Both the position numbers and the translations under genes were made by a program. Shown one piece after another: positions 32,557-40,733 of a stretch of DNA of 64,000 bases. The stretch is taken from assembly GCA_964472855.1 (NCBI GenBank), contig CAYYMJ010000007.1, forward strand, positions 8,870 through 72,869, given 5' to 3'. Below the pieces are notes generated by a model. The model did no database searches. It was not told where the DNA came from and worked only from the letters and a program-made list of their open reading frames with translations. Position 1 is the stretch's first letter, and every line of letters begins with the position of its first letter. This DNA comes from Tranquillimonas sp964472855 (GTDB lineage: Bacteria > Pseudomonadota > Alphaproteobacteria > Rhodobacterales > Rhodobacteraceae).

Positions 32557-34178
32557 TCCCGCCCGACACCCAGACCGTGTCCGAGGTCTTTGCCTCGGCC
32601 TGCCGCACATATCCCGACCGCCCCGTGTTGAACGTGCTGCCGGCGACAGCGAACGGCTATGGGATCGAGGCTGGCGCGTTGTCTTATGCGCACGCGCAGG
32701 CCCGGGTTGAAACATGGTGCGGCGCCTTTGCCGCAGCGGGCTATGGCGCGGGCATGCGCGTGGCGCTGCTGTCAGAGAACCGGCCCGCGTTCTTCCTGAT
32801 CTGGCTGGCGCTCAACCGGCTTGGGGCGTCGGTGGTGCCGATCAATCCCGACCTCAGGGCGGCCGAGCTTGGCTATCTGATCGGCCATGCCGAACCGGCG
32901 CTGATCATCGCGCTGCCCGACCGGCTGGCCGGGGTGCAGGCCGCCGCCGATGCCGCCGGGGTCGACGTTCGCGCCATCGCGCCGGGCCAGCCCCTGCCCG
33001 CCCCGCGTGCCGGCGCCGTGGTCGCCGCGCCCCATGCCCTGGGCACCGACCGCGAGGCGGCGGTGCTTTACACCTCGGGCACCACCGGCAGCCCCAAGGG
33101 ATGCGTGCTGGCCAACAGCTATTTCCTTGAGGTCGGGCGCTGGTATTCCACGCTGGGCGGGATCGTTTCGCTGACCACCGCCGGCGAGCGGATGATCACG
33201 CCGCTGCCGACCTTTCACATGAACGCCATGGCCTATTCCTTCATGGCCATGATCACGCTGGGCGGATGCCTGACCGTGCTGGACCGGTTCCATCCGCGCA
33301 GTTGGTGGCAGGACGTCCGCGACAGCGGCGCCACCTGCCTGCACTATCTGGGGGTCATGCCGTCGATCCTGATGGCCGCCGTCCCGTCGCCCGGCGACCG
33401 GCAGCACCGCGTGCGTTTTGGCTTTGGCGCCGGGATCGACCCCAAGCTGCACGCACCGTTCGAGGCGCGCTTTGGCTTTCCGCTGGCCGAGGCCTGGGCG
33501 ATGACCGAAACCGGGGCAGGCGCGGTCATTTCCAACCATTCCCACGGCCGGGTGATCGGACAGGCGGCGCTGGGCCGGGCGCCCGATACGCTGGACATCC
33601 GTCTTGTCGACAACACGGGCAACCCGGTGCCCGACGGTCAGCCGGGCGAATTGCTGTTGCGCCGCAAGGGGGCCACGCCGCGGCTGGGGTTCTTCAGCGC
33701 GTATTACAAGAACCCACGCGCCACCACCGCGGCCTGGCGCGGCGGCTGGTTCCACACCGGCGACATCGTGCGGCGGGGCGCCGACGGCTTCCTGTTCTTC
33801 GTGGACCGCAAGAAGAACGTGATCCGCCGGTCGGGCGAGAATATCGCCGCGGTCGAGGTCGAATCGGTCCTGATGCGCCACCCCGACGTGTCGGCCGCCG
33901 GCGTCGCGCCGGTGCCCGACCCCCTGCGCGGTGACGAGGTTCTCGCCTGCCTGACGGTCGCCAGCCCCGGCCCGGAAAAAGCCCGTCAGATCGTGACCTG
34001 GGCGCTGGGCCAGATGGCCTATTACAAGGTGCCCGGCCATGTCGCCTTTGTCGACGCACTGCCCCTGACGTCGACCCAGAAAATCCAGCGGGCCGCGCTG
34101 AAAACGCTTGCGGCCAGCCTTGTGAACGACCCGGCGACCGTTGACACCACCGCCCTGAAGAAACGGCAGCCCGCATGA
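32553..34178 (+). CDS. Acyl-CoA ligase (AMP-forming, CaiC-like)
   Basis: A 541-residue ANL-superfamily ligase making a CoA thioester from the pathway acid or an oxidised intermediate. Core motifs: YTSGTTGSPKGCVLANSYF, AMTETGAG, GWFHTGDIVRRGADGFLFFV and RRSGENIAAVEVE. The C-terminal lysine lies in LPLTSTQKIQRAAL. It is distinct in sequence from the ligase at 28.0-29.6 kb, so the locus has two CoA-activation enzymes. Start and stop both form ATGA overlaps with neighbours. Its position between oxygenase and thiolase-like genes implies that degradation proceeds as CoA esters. Confidence 0.92.
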   Translation: MIPPDTQTVSEVFASACRTYPDRPVLNVLPATANGYGIEAGALSYAHAQARVETWCGAFAAAGYGAGMRVALLSENRPAFFLIWLALNRLGASVVPINPDLRAAELGYLIGHAEPALIIALPDRLAGVQAAADAAGVDVRAIAPGQPLPAPRAGAVVAAPHALGTDREAAVLYTSGTTGSPKGCVLANSYFLEVGRWYSTLGGIVSLTTAGERMITPLPTFHMNAMAYSFMAMITLGGCLTVLDRFHPRSWWQDVRDSGATCLHYLGVMPSILMAAVPSPGDRQHRVRFGFGAGIDPKLHAPFEARFGFPLAEAWAMTETGAGAVISNHSHGRVIGQAALGRAPDTLDIRLVDNTGNPVPDGQPGELLLRRKGATPRLGFFSAYYKNPRATTAAWRGGWFHTGDIVRRGADGFLFFVDRKKNVIRRSGENIAAVEVESVLMRHPDVSAAGVAPVPDPLRGDEVLACLTVASPGPEKARQIVTWALGQMAYYKVPGHVAFVDALPLTSTQKIQRAALKTLAASLVNDPATVDTTALKKRQPA

Positions 34179-35350
34179 GCCGCCGGCGCCAGTCGTATGA
34201 CGGCGTGGCCCTTGTGGCGCCGATGTCGGTGCCCTACCAGCGCTTTTCCATCGAAACCGCGCACTGGTGGCTGGCCCGCGCGCTGAAAGGGTCGCTTGAC
34301 GCCGCCGGCCTGCGCCCGGCCGAGATCGACGGGTTCACCGTGTCGAGCTTTACGCTTTTTCCCGACACGGCGGTTGGCCTGACCCAGCACCTGGGCCTGT
34401 GCCCGCGCTGGCTGGACCATATCCCGATGGGCGGCGCGTCGGGGGTGGTGGCGCTGCGCCGGGCGGCGCGGGCCGTGCAGGCGGGCGACGCCGACATCGT
34501 GGCCTGCACCGCGGGCGACACCAACCATATCGACAGCTTCCGCGCGATGCTGTCGACATTTTCGCGCTTTGCGATGGACGCGTCCTACCCCTATGGCGCG
34601 GGCGGGCCCAACGCCAATTTCGCCCTGCTGACCGACCGCTACATGTCCGAATACGGTGCCACGCGCCAAGACTTCGGGCGCATCTGTGTGGCCCAGCGCG
34701 ACAACGCGCTGAAGAACCCCGGCGCGGTGATGAAAAAGCCGCTGACGCTGGATCAGTATATGGGGGCCATCCCGATTTCCGACCCGATCCACCTGTTTGA
34801 CTGCGTGATGCCCTGCGCCGGGGCCGAGGCCTTCCTGGTCATGTCGGTGGACGAGGCCGAGCGGCGCGCCCTGCCCTATGCCACGGTTCTGGGCACGATC
34901 GAGCGCCACAATGCCCACCCCGACGACCCTGTTCAGTTGCGCGGTGGCTGGACGCTGGATATCGACGATCTGTATGCCATGGCCGACTGCGGGCCCGGCG
35001 ATATCGACCTGCTGCAGACCTATGACGACTATCCGGTGATCGCGATGATGCAGATGGAAGACCTTGGCTTTTGCGCCAAGGGCGAAGGGCCGCAATTCGT
35101 GCGCGCCCATGATCTGACCATCGCCGGCGATTTTCCCCATAACAGCTCGGGCGGGCAGTTGTCGGGCGGGCAGGCCGGGGCCGCCGGGGGCTTTATCGGC
35201 CTGGTCGAGGCGATCCGGCAGGTGACCGACAGTGCCGGCCCTCGGCAGGTCAGGCAAGCGGCGCGGGCCATGGTGTCGGGCTTTGGGCTGATCAATTACG
35301 ACCGCGGCGTCTGCTCGGGCGCCGCCATCCTTGGGCGGGGCCGCACATGA
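34175..35350 (+). CDS. Thiolase-like/lipid-transfer protein lacking the nucleophilic Cys
   Basis: A 391-residue thiolase-superfamily protein of the SCP-x/Ltp group. Where thiolases have the nucleophilic Cys (CASG), this protein has GASG (position 87). The GHP catalytic-loop histidine is replaced in GGQAGAAG (331-338). Of the catalytic set only the C-terminal Cys380 (VCSGAAI) is retained. This is the pattern of Ltp-type retro-aldolases, which need a DUF35 partner, and a DUF35 protein is encoded by the very next gene. A retro-aldol cleavage of a beta-hydroxyacyl-CoA, rather than beta-keto thiolysis, is therefore inferred. Non-catalytic binding is the alternative. Confidence 0.85.
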   Translation: MSRRRQSYDGVALVAPMSVPYQRFSIETAHWWLARALKGSLDAAGLRPAEIDGFTVSSFTLFPDTAVGLTQHLGLCPRWLDHIPMGGASGVVALRRAARAVQAGDADIVACTAGDTNHIDSFRAMLSTFSRFAMDASYPYGAGGPNANFALLTDRYMSEYGATRQDFGRICVAQRDNALKNPGAVMKKPLTLDQYMGAIPISDPIHLFDCVMPCAGAEAFLVMSVDEAERRALPYATVLGTIERHNAHPDDPVQLRGGWTLDIDDLYAMADCGPGDIDLLQTYDDYPVIAMMQMEDLGFCAKGEGPQFVRAHDLTIAGDFPHNSSGGQLSGGQAGAAGGFIGLVEAIRQVTDSAGPRQVRQAARAMVSGFGLINYDRGVCSGAAILGRGRT

Positions 35351-36597
35351 CAAGGCCGCTGCAGCCACCCCCGCGCAAGAACCCGCTGAAACGCGCGGTT
35401 GCGCCGACCAGCCCGCCGCCGGCCCGCAGCCGGGCCGCGCTGGGCCTGACGGCGGCGGCGGCCGAGGGGCGCTTCATGCTCCAGTCCTGCGCCGACTGTG
35501 CAACCCTGCAATACCCGCCGCGCGACGCCTGCTGCCGCTGTCTGTCGGTCGACCTTGTCTGGCAGGACGTGCCGCCAACCGGCGAGTTGCTGGCCGAAAC
35601 CACGATCCGCACCTCGACCAACGTCTATTTCCGCGAGCGGGCTCCGTGGCGCACCGGCTCGGTCAGGCTCGACGCCGGGCCGGTGGTGATCTGCCACCTC
35701 CATGGCGACGTGACGCCACGGTCGCGGGTGCGCCTTCTCAACCGCCTCGACCGTTCGGGCCAGGGTGTCATTCTGGCCGTCCCACAGGAAAGGACACCGA
35801 ACATGGAAGATGATCCGCAGATGCGTGCCATGACCTCGGACCCGAACCTGCGCCGGGTGCTGATCGCCGATGGCCGCAACCCCAATGCACCGGCGCTGGC
35901 CGAGGCGCTGGCCAGCGCCGGTGCCGCGACGATTTTCGTTGGCGAGGCCGAGACCTGGCTGCCCAACCCTAACCGCGCCCGGCTGGCGGCGCTGCCAAAG
36001 GTAGACCTGTTGCCGCTGGACGTCACCGACACCGGCTCGGTCGCCGAACTGGCGGGCGAGATCGGCGGCAAGGTCGACATCCTGATCAACAACGCCCGCT
36101 ACGTGCGTCCCGGCGGTGTCATGGCGCGGGGCGACACGGCCTTTGCCATCGACGAGATGCAGGTCAATTATCTGGGCCTGATGCGGCTGGCGCAGGCCTT
36201 TGGCCCCGCCATGTGCAGCCGCACCGCCGACGGCAACAATTCGGCGGTGGCCTGGGTCAATATCCTGTCGGCGCTGGCCCTGATGAACGCGGCCGATTAC
36301 GGCTGTTTCGGGGCGTCGAACGCCGCCGCGCTGTCGCTGTCGCAATCGCTTCGGGCCGAGTTCCGGCCCAGCGGGCTGCGCCTGACCAACGTCTTCGTCG
36401 GCCAGACCGAGGACGAGTGGCACCAGCAACTTCCGCCGCCCAAGGTCCGGCCCGCCGCCATCGCGCGGTCGGTGGTGGCGGGGCTGCGCGACGGGCTGGA
36501 AGACGTCTATTGCGGCGACGTGGCCCGCGACATGATCGCGCGCTATCGCGCCGGGCCGAAGATTCTGGAACGCGAAATGATGGAGAAGGGCGCATGA
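35347..36597 (+). CDS. DUF35 zinc-ribbon/OB domain fused to a degenerate SDR-like domain
   Basis: A 416-residue two-domain protein. Residues about 35-150 are a DUF35 module: zinc ribbon with Cys48, Cys51, Cys62 and Cys65, then the OB-fold. Residues about 165-416 resemble an SDR, with NNA (248-250), Asn274 and the catalytic-serine position Ser308 kept. The Gly-rich cofactor loop is replaced by IADGRNPNAP, and the YxASK motif reads FGASN, losing both Tyr (Phe321) and Lys (Asn325). The SDR half is therefore probably a structural or substrate-binding pseudoenzyme. The DUF35 half is expected to partner the thiolase-like protein upstream, with which it overlaps by 4 bp. A frameshifted merge of two genes is unlikely, as one frame is open throughout. 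Confidence 0.85.
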   Translation: MTRPLQPPPRKNPLKRAVAPTSPPPARSRAALGLTAAAAEGRFMLQSCADCATLQYPPRDACCRCLSVDLVWQDVPPTGELLAETTIRTSTNVYFRERAPWRTGSVRLDAGPVVICHLHGDVTPRSRVRLLNRLDRSGQGVILAVPQERTPNMEDDPQMRAMTSDPNLRRVLIADGRNPNAPALAEALASAGAATIFVGEAETWLPNPNRARLAALPKVDLLPLDVTDTGSVAELAGEIGGKVDILINNARYVRPGGVMARGDTAFAIDEMQVNYLGLMRLAQAFGPAMCSRTADGNNSAVAWVNILSALALMNAADYGCFGASNAAALSLSQSLRAEFRPSGLRLTNVFVGQTEDEWHQQLPPPKVRPAAIARSVVAGLRDGLEDVYCGDVARDMIARYRAGPKILEREMMEKGA

Positions 36598-37373
36598 GCG
36601 ATCTCGCCGCACTGGCCAGCCGGATCGCCAGCGGCGCCATCGAAGTGGTCGACCTGACGCACACGCTGGACCCGGATTTCCCGGTGATCATCCTGCCGCC
36701 CGAGTTTGGCCAGTGCGCGCGCTTTCGCATCGAGGAAATCAGCGCCTATGACCATCGCGGCCCGGCGTGGAAATGGCACAACATCTCGATGTCGGAACAT
36801 ACCGGCACCCATTTCGACGCCCCCAGCCACTGGATTTCGGGCCGCGACATTCCCAACGGGTCGGTCGACGAAATTCCGGTTGACGCCTTTGTCGGCCCGG
36901 TGGTGGTGATCGACTGTTCCGCCGGCTCGGCCGCCGACGACGATTTCGAACTGACGCCCGACCTGATCGCGGCGTGGGAGGCCGCGCATGGCACCATTCC
37001 CGAAAACGCCTGGGTGCTGATGCGCACCGACTGGTCCAGACGGCGCGGCGCCGCCTATCTGAACATGCGCGACGACGGCCCGCATTCACCCGGGCCGACA
37101 CCCGACGCCATCCGCCTGCTGGTCGACCGGCGCAACATCCGCGGTTTCGGCACCGAAACCGTGGGCACCGACGCGGGCCAGGGCGCGCATTACACCCCGC
37201 CCTATCCGGCACATTTCACCCTGCACGGGGCCGGGAAATTCGGGCTGCAATGCCTGTGCAACCTTGACCGGCTGCCGCCCACCGGCGCGGTTCTGCTGGC
37301 CGCACCGCTGAAGATCAGAAACGGCACCGGCAGCCCGCTGCGGGTTCTGGCGCTGGTGGAGACCGGCCGATGA
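36594..37373 (+). CDS. Cyclase family metal-dependent hydrolase
   Basis: A 259-residue member of the kynurenine formamidase/cyclase family. The metal-binding signature HTGTHFDAPSHW (residues 69-80) supplies His69, His73, Asp75 and His79. These enzymes hydrolyse amides, lactones or cyclic diketones; isatin hydrolase and cyclase-type ring hydrolases are relatives. A ring-opening hydrolysis step is a reasonable guess here, because no ring-cleavage dioxygenase is present in the operon. It starts inside the stop of the DUF35-SDR gene (ATGA) and overlaps the next gene the same way. Confidence 0.88.
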   Translation: MSDLAALASRIASGAIEVVDLTHTLDPDFPVIILPPEFGQCARFRIEEISAYDHRGPAWKWHNISMSEHTGTHFDAPSHWISGRDIPNGSVDEIPVDAFVGPVVVIDCSAGSAADDDFELTPDLIAAWEAAHGTIPENAWVLMRTDWSRRRGAAYLNMRDDGPHSPGPTPDAIRLLVDRRNIRGFGTETVGTDAGQGAHYTPPYPAHFTLHGAGKFGLQCLCNLDRLPPTGAVLLAAPLKIRNGTGSPLRVLALVETGR

Positions 37374-38095
37374 CCGGCTATACCGCCGTGATCACCGGCG
37401 CCAGCAAGGGGATCGGCCGCGACCTTGCCGCGCGGATGCTGGACAAGGGCTATACCGTGATCTCGATCGCGCGCGGCACGGCAACCGACGCGCCGGCCGG
37501 GCTGATCCAGATGTCCGCCGACCTGCTGGACGCCGACGCCGTGGCCCGGGTCGCGCAGGATATCGCGGCTCGCCACGCGGTGACGCATTTTGTGCAGAAT
37601 GCCGGGCTGATCTGGCCCAACCTGCTGGAAGACGCCAAACCGGGCGATATCACCGGGCTGGCGCAGCTTCAGCTGGGCTCGGCGCTGACCCTGATGCAGG
37701 CCTTCCTGCCGGCGATGAAACAGCGCCGGTTCGGGCGCGTGCTGTTCAACGGGTCGCGGGCCGCGCTGGGGGTGCCCACCCGCACCGCCTATGCCGCCGC
37801 CAAGGCCGGGGTGATCGGCATGGCGCGCACATGGGCGCTGGAACTGGCACCGCACGGGATCACGGTGAATGTCGTGGCGCCGGGGCCGGTGCTGACCGAC
37901 AATTTCTGGGGCATCGTCCCGAAAGGCTCGGACCGCGAGGCCGAACTGGCCCGAAAGCTGCCCGTCGGGCGCCTTGGCACCGTGCGCGACATCTCGAACG
38001 CCTTCCTCTATTTCGCCGACCCGGAAAACGGCTTTGTCACCGGGCAGACGCTGTATGTCTGCGGCGGCGCCAGCGTGGGCACCCTGACACTCTAG
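37370..38095 (+). CDS. SDR family dehydrogenase
   Basis: A 241-residue classical SDR with every motif intact: TGASKGIG (10-17), NAG (QNAGL) and the catalytic Ser in NGSRAAL. The active site is Y-A-A-A-K (RTAYAAAKAG), followed by the PGPVLTDNF loop. Residues after beta-2 (SIARG) lack an acidic residue, favouring NADP(H). It may dehydrogenate the dihydrodiol or a hydroxyacyl-CoA intermediate. It is the last gene of the operon, and unlike the SDR half of the DUF35 fusion it looks fully active. Confidence 0.92.
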   Translation: MTGYTAVITGASKGIGRDLAARMLDKGYTVISIARGTATDAPAGLIQMSADLLDADAVARVAQDIAARHAVTHFVQNAGLIWPNLLEDAKPGDITGLAQLQLGSALTLMQAFLPAMKQRRFGRVLFNGSRAALGVPTRTAYAAAKAGVIGMARTWALELAPHGITVNVVAPGPVLTDNFWGIVPKGSDREAELARKLPVGRLGTVRDISNAFLYFADPENGFVTGQTLYVCGGASVGTLTL

Positions 38096-38189
38096 GTGCG
38101 TTTCGCGTTGGCCACGCCCTTTCCCGCCGGCCCGTTCAGGGCGGAATGGACGTGGACCGCCCTGATCACTTGGGGGAAGCCCGGGTGAA

Positions 38190-38217
38190 TTGTATTTCGT
38201 GGGCCCGGGGCTATCAT
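38190..38217 (+). promoter_or_regulatory. Putative promoter of the Sel1-repeat gene
   Basis: TTGTAT (38190-38195) and TATCAT (38212-38217) with a 16-bp spacer, 30 bp before the start codon, followed by a GGAGA ribosome-binding site at 38232-38236. It indicates that this gene is transcribed apart from the dioxygenase operon. Confidence 0.5.
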
Positions 38218-38246
38218 CGTGGCGCCAAATTGGAGAATGATTCATA

Positions 38247-39430
38247 ATGAAACACCGGGCATTGGCCTTTGTTGCCGCACTGGTTTTGAGCCTGACAACC
38301 GCAAGTGCCGCGGATTTTGGGAAAGGTTTTCAAGCCTACAACAATGGTGACTATGCGACGGCGTTTATAGAATGGATGCCCTTGGCCGTGGCGGGCGATG
38401 CCGACGCTCAGTACAACCTGGCTGTCATGTTCGACCATGGCGAGGGCGTCGTGCAGGACCATGCCGAAGCGGCGCGATGGTACGGGTTGGCGGCAGCGCA
38501 GGGTATGGCCGACGCTCAGAACAACCTGGGCACGATGTACCTTAACGGCCGGGGCGTGCCGCAGGACAGTGCCGAAGCGGTGCGGTTGTACAGCTTGTCG
38601 GCAGCGCAGGGCTTTGACTTTGCTCAGCTTAGTCTGGCCTTGGCGTACTACTTCGGCGAAGGCGTCCCCCAGAACCGTGCCGAAGCGGCGCGATGGTACA
38701 GGTTGGCGGCAGCGCAGGGTATGGCTGACGCCCAGTATAACCTGGCCTTGATGTACAGCCATGGCGAAGGCGTCCCGCAGGACCAGGCCGAAGCGTTGCG
38801 ATTGTACAGGCTGGCGGCAGCGCAGGGCCATGCCGACGCTCAGAACAACCTGGCCTTGGCGTATTTCTTCGGCAACGGCGTCCCCCAGGACCGTGCCGAA
38901 GCGGCGCGATGGTTCAGGTTGGCGGCAGTGCAGGGTTTGGTTGACGCCGAGTATAACCTGGCCTTTATGCACAGCAATGGCGAAGGCGTCCCGCAGGACT
39001 ATGCCGAAGCGGCGCGTTGGCACAGGCTGGCGGCGGAACAGGGCCATGCCGAGGCTCAGAACAACCTGGCCGTAATGTACCTCAACGGCAATGGCGTCCC
39101 GCAGGATTACCTGCTCGGGTATATGTGGGCCGATATCGCCACCACGANNNNNNNNNNNNNNNNNNNNNNNNNNNNNNNNNNNNNNNNNNNNNNNNNNNNN
39201 NNNNNNNNNNNNNNNNNNNNNNNNNNNNNNNNNNNNNNNNNNNNNNNGGCGTCCCGCAGGATTACCTGCTCGGGTATATGTGGGCCGATATCGCCACCAC
39301 GAACGGATCTGCATACGGTCCCCGTGCCAGGGACGTTCTGGCCGCAGAAATGTCCCCGACTGATATTTCAACGGCCCAAAATTTGGCCCGTGAATGTTTG
39401 GCGAGCGACTACAAGATTTGCGGAAACTGA
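38247..39430 (+). CDS. Secreted Sel1-repeat (TPR-like) protein, interrupted by an assembly gap
   Basis: A signal peptide (residues 1-21, ending ASAAD) is followed by at least seven 36-residue Sel1-like repeats of the form DAQYNLALMY-GEGVPQDxAEAxRWYRLAAAQG. Then come LLGYMWADIATT, a non-repeat cap and the end ASDYKICGN. These solenoids scaffold periplasmic or envelope protein complexes. One hundred N occupy 39148-39247, and the 55 bases before the gap (39093-39147) recur exactly after it (39248-39302). Merging them gives 1029 bp, a whole number of codons, encoding 342 residues. As deposited, the frame shifts across the gap. The 108-bp near-identical DNA repeats explain the assembly break. Codons are less GC-rich than neighbours. 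Confidence 0.88.
39148..39247. other. Assembly gap (100 N), probably spurious
   Basis: Exactly 100 N, flanked on each side by the same 55-base sequence (39093-39147 and 39248-39302). This is best explained as two contigs that overlap by 55 bases and were scaffolded without merging. Confidence 0.9.
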
Positions 39431-39578
39431 CTGCGCAGGTTTTAAGCGGCAAGGCGGGCCGGACGATACTGTTTGGCGCCTTGATCCAATTTCGGCGCCG
39501 GCGCTGCATGGAGCCGAAGGGTCACCCAATACCGCGTTTCGCGTTGATCCTTGGATCAAGCCAACCGCACCGGCGGGG

Positions 39579-40733
39579 TCAGCCGGCCGGCGCGTCGGCA
39601 AGGACGCCGTTCAGCGCGCCGACGACATTGGCGGCGGCGTCCAGCAGGACAAGATCGCCCGCGTCGCGCCCCGCCAGCGCGTCCAGCGACAGGCCCATCG
39701 CCCGGCAGGGCACCGTGATGGCCATTTGCAGCGCGGTTTCAAGCCCAAACCCAAGGGTGTCGGCCACACAGCGCACGCCTTCGGACATCGTGGTATGCGC
39801 GCCGGCCAGCGAGCCTTCGGAATTGACCAGCTTGTGACCCTCAAGATGCACGGTCGTACCGTACAGGTCAAACTCGGGCGGCCCGCCGACGGTCGGCATG
39901 GCGTCGGACACCAGGAACATGCGCCCCGCGACCGGCCGGGCGCGGATGGCCATGGCCAGCATGTCATCGGACACATGGATCCCGTCGCAGATGAGCCCGG
40001 CATAGGCCTGCGAGTTGATGACCGCGCCCGCCAGCCCGGGCCCGCGCGCGGTCATGGGCGGCATTGCGTTGAAAAGATGGGTCGCACATGTGGCGCCGGC
40101 CGCCAGTGCCTTGCGGGTTTCGTCGCCGGTGGCCTTGGAATGGCCCAGCGACACGACCGCGCCCAGCGCCACCATCGCCGCGATCTGCGCCGGCGTCACC
40201 ACCTCGGGCGCCACGGTCACCATGGTCGGCACCCCGGCGGCGCGCAGCCGGCGGATATGGGCGATGGTGCTGTCGTCCAGCGGCCGGACAAAGGCCGCCT
40301 TGTGGGTGCCGCGCCGGTCGACCGAGATATGCGGCCCCTCGATATGCAGTCCGGCGACACCATTCATGCCGCAGGCCTCGATAGCGGCGCTCACGGTCCG
40401 ATCCAGAACGTCGCGGCTGTCGGTGATCACCGTGGGAAAGATCGCGGTGGTGCCAAAGGGCCGATGGGCGCGGGCCACGGCCCACATCGCCTCTTGGGTC
40501 GGGGTCGCGTTGATCAGAACCCCACCGCCACCGTTGACCTGCAAGTCAACAAAGCCCGGCGCGACGATGCCGTCGACCGCGACCGTTGTGGCGCTTGCGG
40601 GCAGGCTGTCGCGGTCGGCGACATCGCTGACCCGGCCGTCCCGCAGGGCCAGCGCCCGCCCGGCCCTTAGGCGCCCGTCCTCGAACAGCAGCGTCGGGCA
40701 AACCCATGTCTCGGTGGTGTGTGTATCAGGCAT
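39579..40733 (-). CDS. nagA: N-acetylglucosamine-6-phosphate deacetylase
   Basis: Removes acetate from GlcNAc-6-phosphate to give glucosamine-6-phosphate. The 384-residue amidohydrolase has normal family length. It shows APGFVDLQVNGGGG at the metal-binding start of the barrel, HIEGPHI with the metal-ligand Glu, and GHSKA and ATHLFNAM for the histidines. DGIHV and LVSDAMP contain the catalytic Asp. The ATG at 40733 overlaps the kinase stop by 8 bp. It is the last gene of the nine-gene amino-sugar operon. Confidence 0.95.
   Translation of the reverse strand: MPDTHTTETWVCPTLLFEDGRLRAGRALALRDGRVSDVADRDSLPASATTVAVDGIVAPGFVDLQVNGGGGVLINATPTQEAMWAVARAHRPFGTTAIFPTVITDSRDVLDRTVSAAIEACGMNGVAGLHIEGPHISVDRRGTHKAAFVRPLDDSTIAHIRRLRAAGVPTMVTVAPEVVTPAQIAAMVALGAVVSLGHSKATGDETRKALAAGATCATHLFNAMPPMTARGPGLAGAVINSQAYAGLICDGIHVSDDMLAMAIRARPVAGRMFLVSDAMPTVGGPPEFDLYGTTVHLEGHKLVNSEGSLAGAHTTMSEGVRCVADTLGFGLETALQMAITVPCRAMGLSLDALAGRDAGDLVLLDAAANVVGALNGVLADAPAG

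Noticed and set aside
34175..35350. Annotation as a degradative acetyl-CoA acetyltransferase
   Set aside because: The nucleophilic Cys and GHP His are both missing, so thiolytic activity is not supported by the sequence.
38247..40670. An 807-codon frame joining the Sel1 gene to antisense nagA sequence through the N gap
   Set aside because: It arises from the false frame produced by 100 N plus the duplicated 55 bases; downstream of the gap it is out of frame with the real C-terminus.
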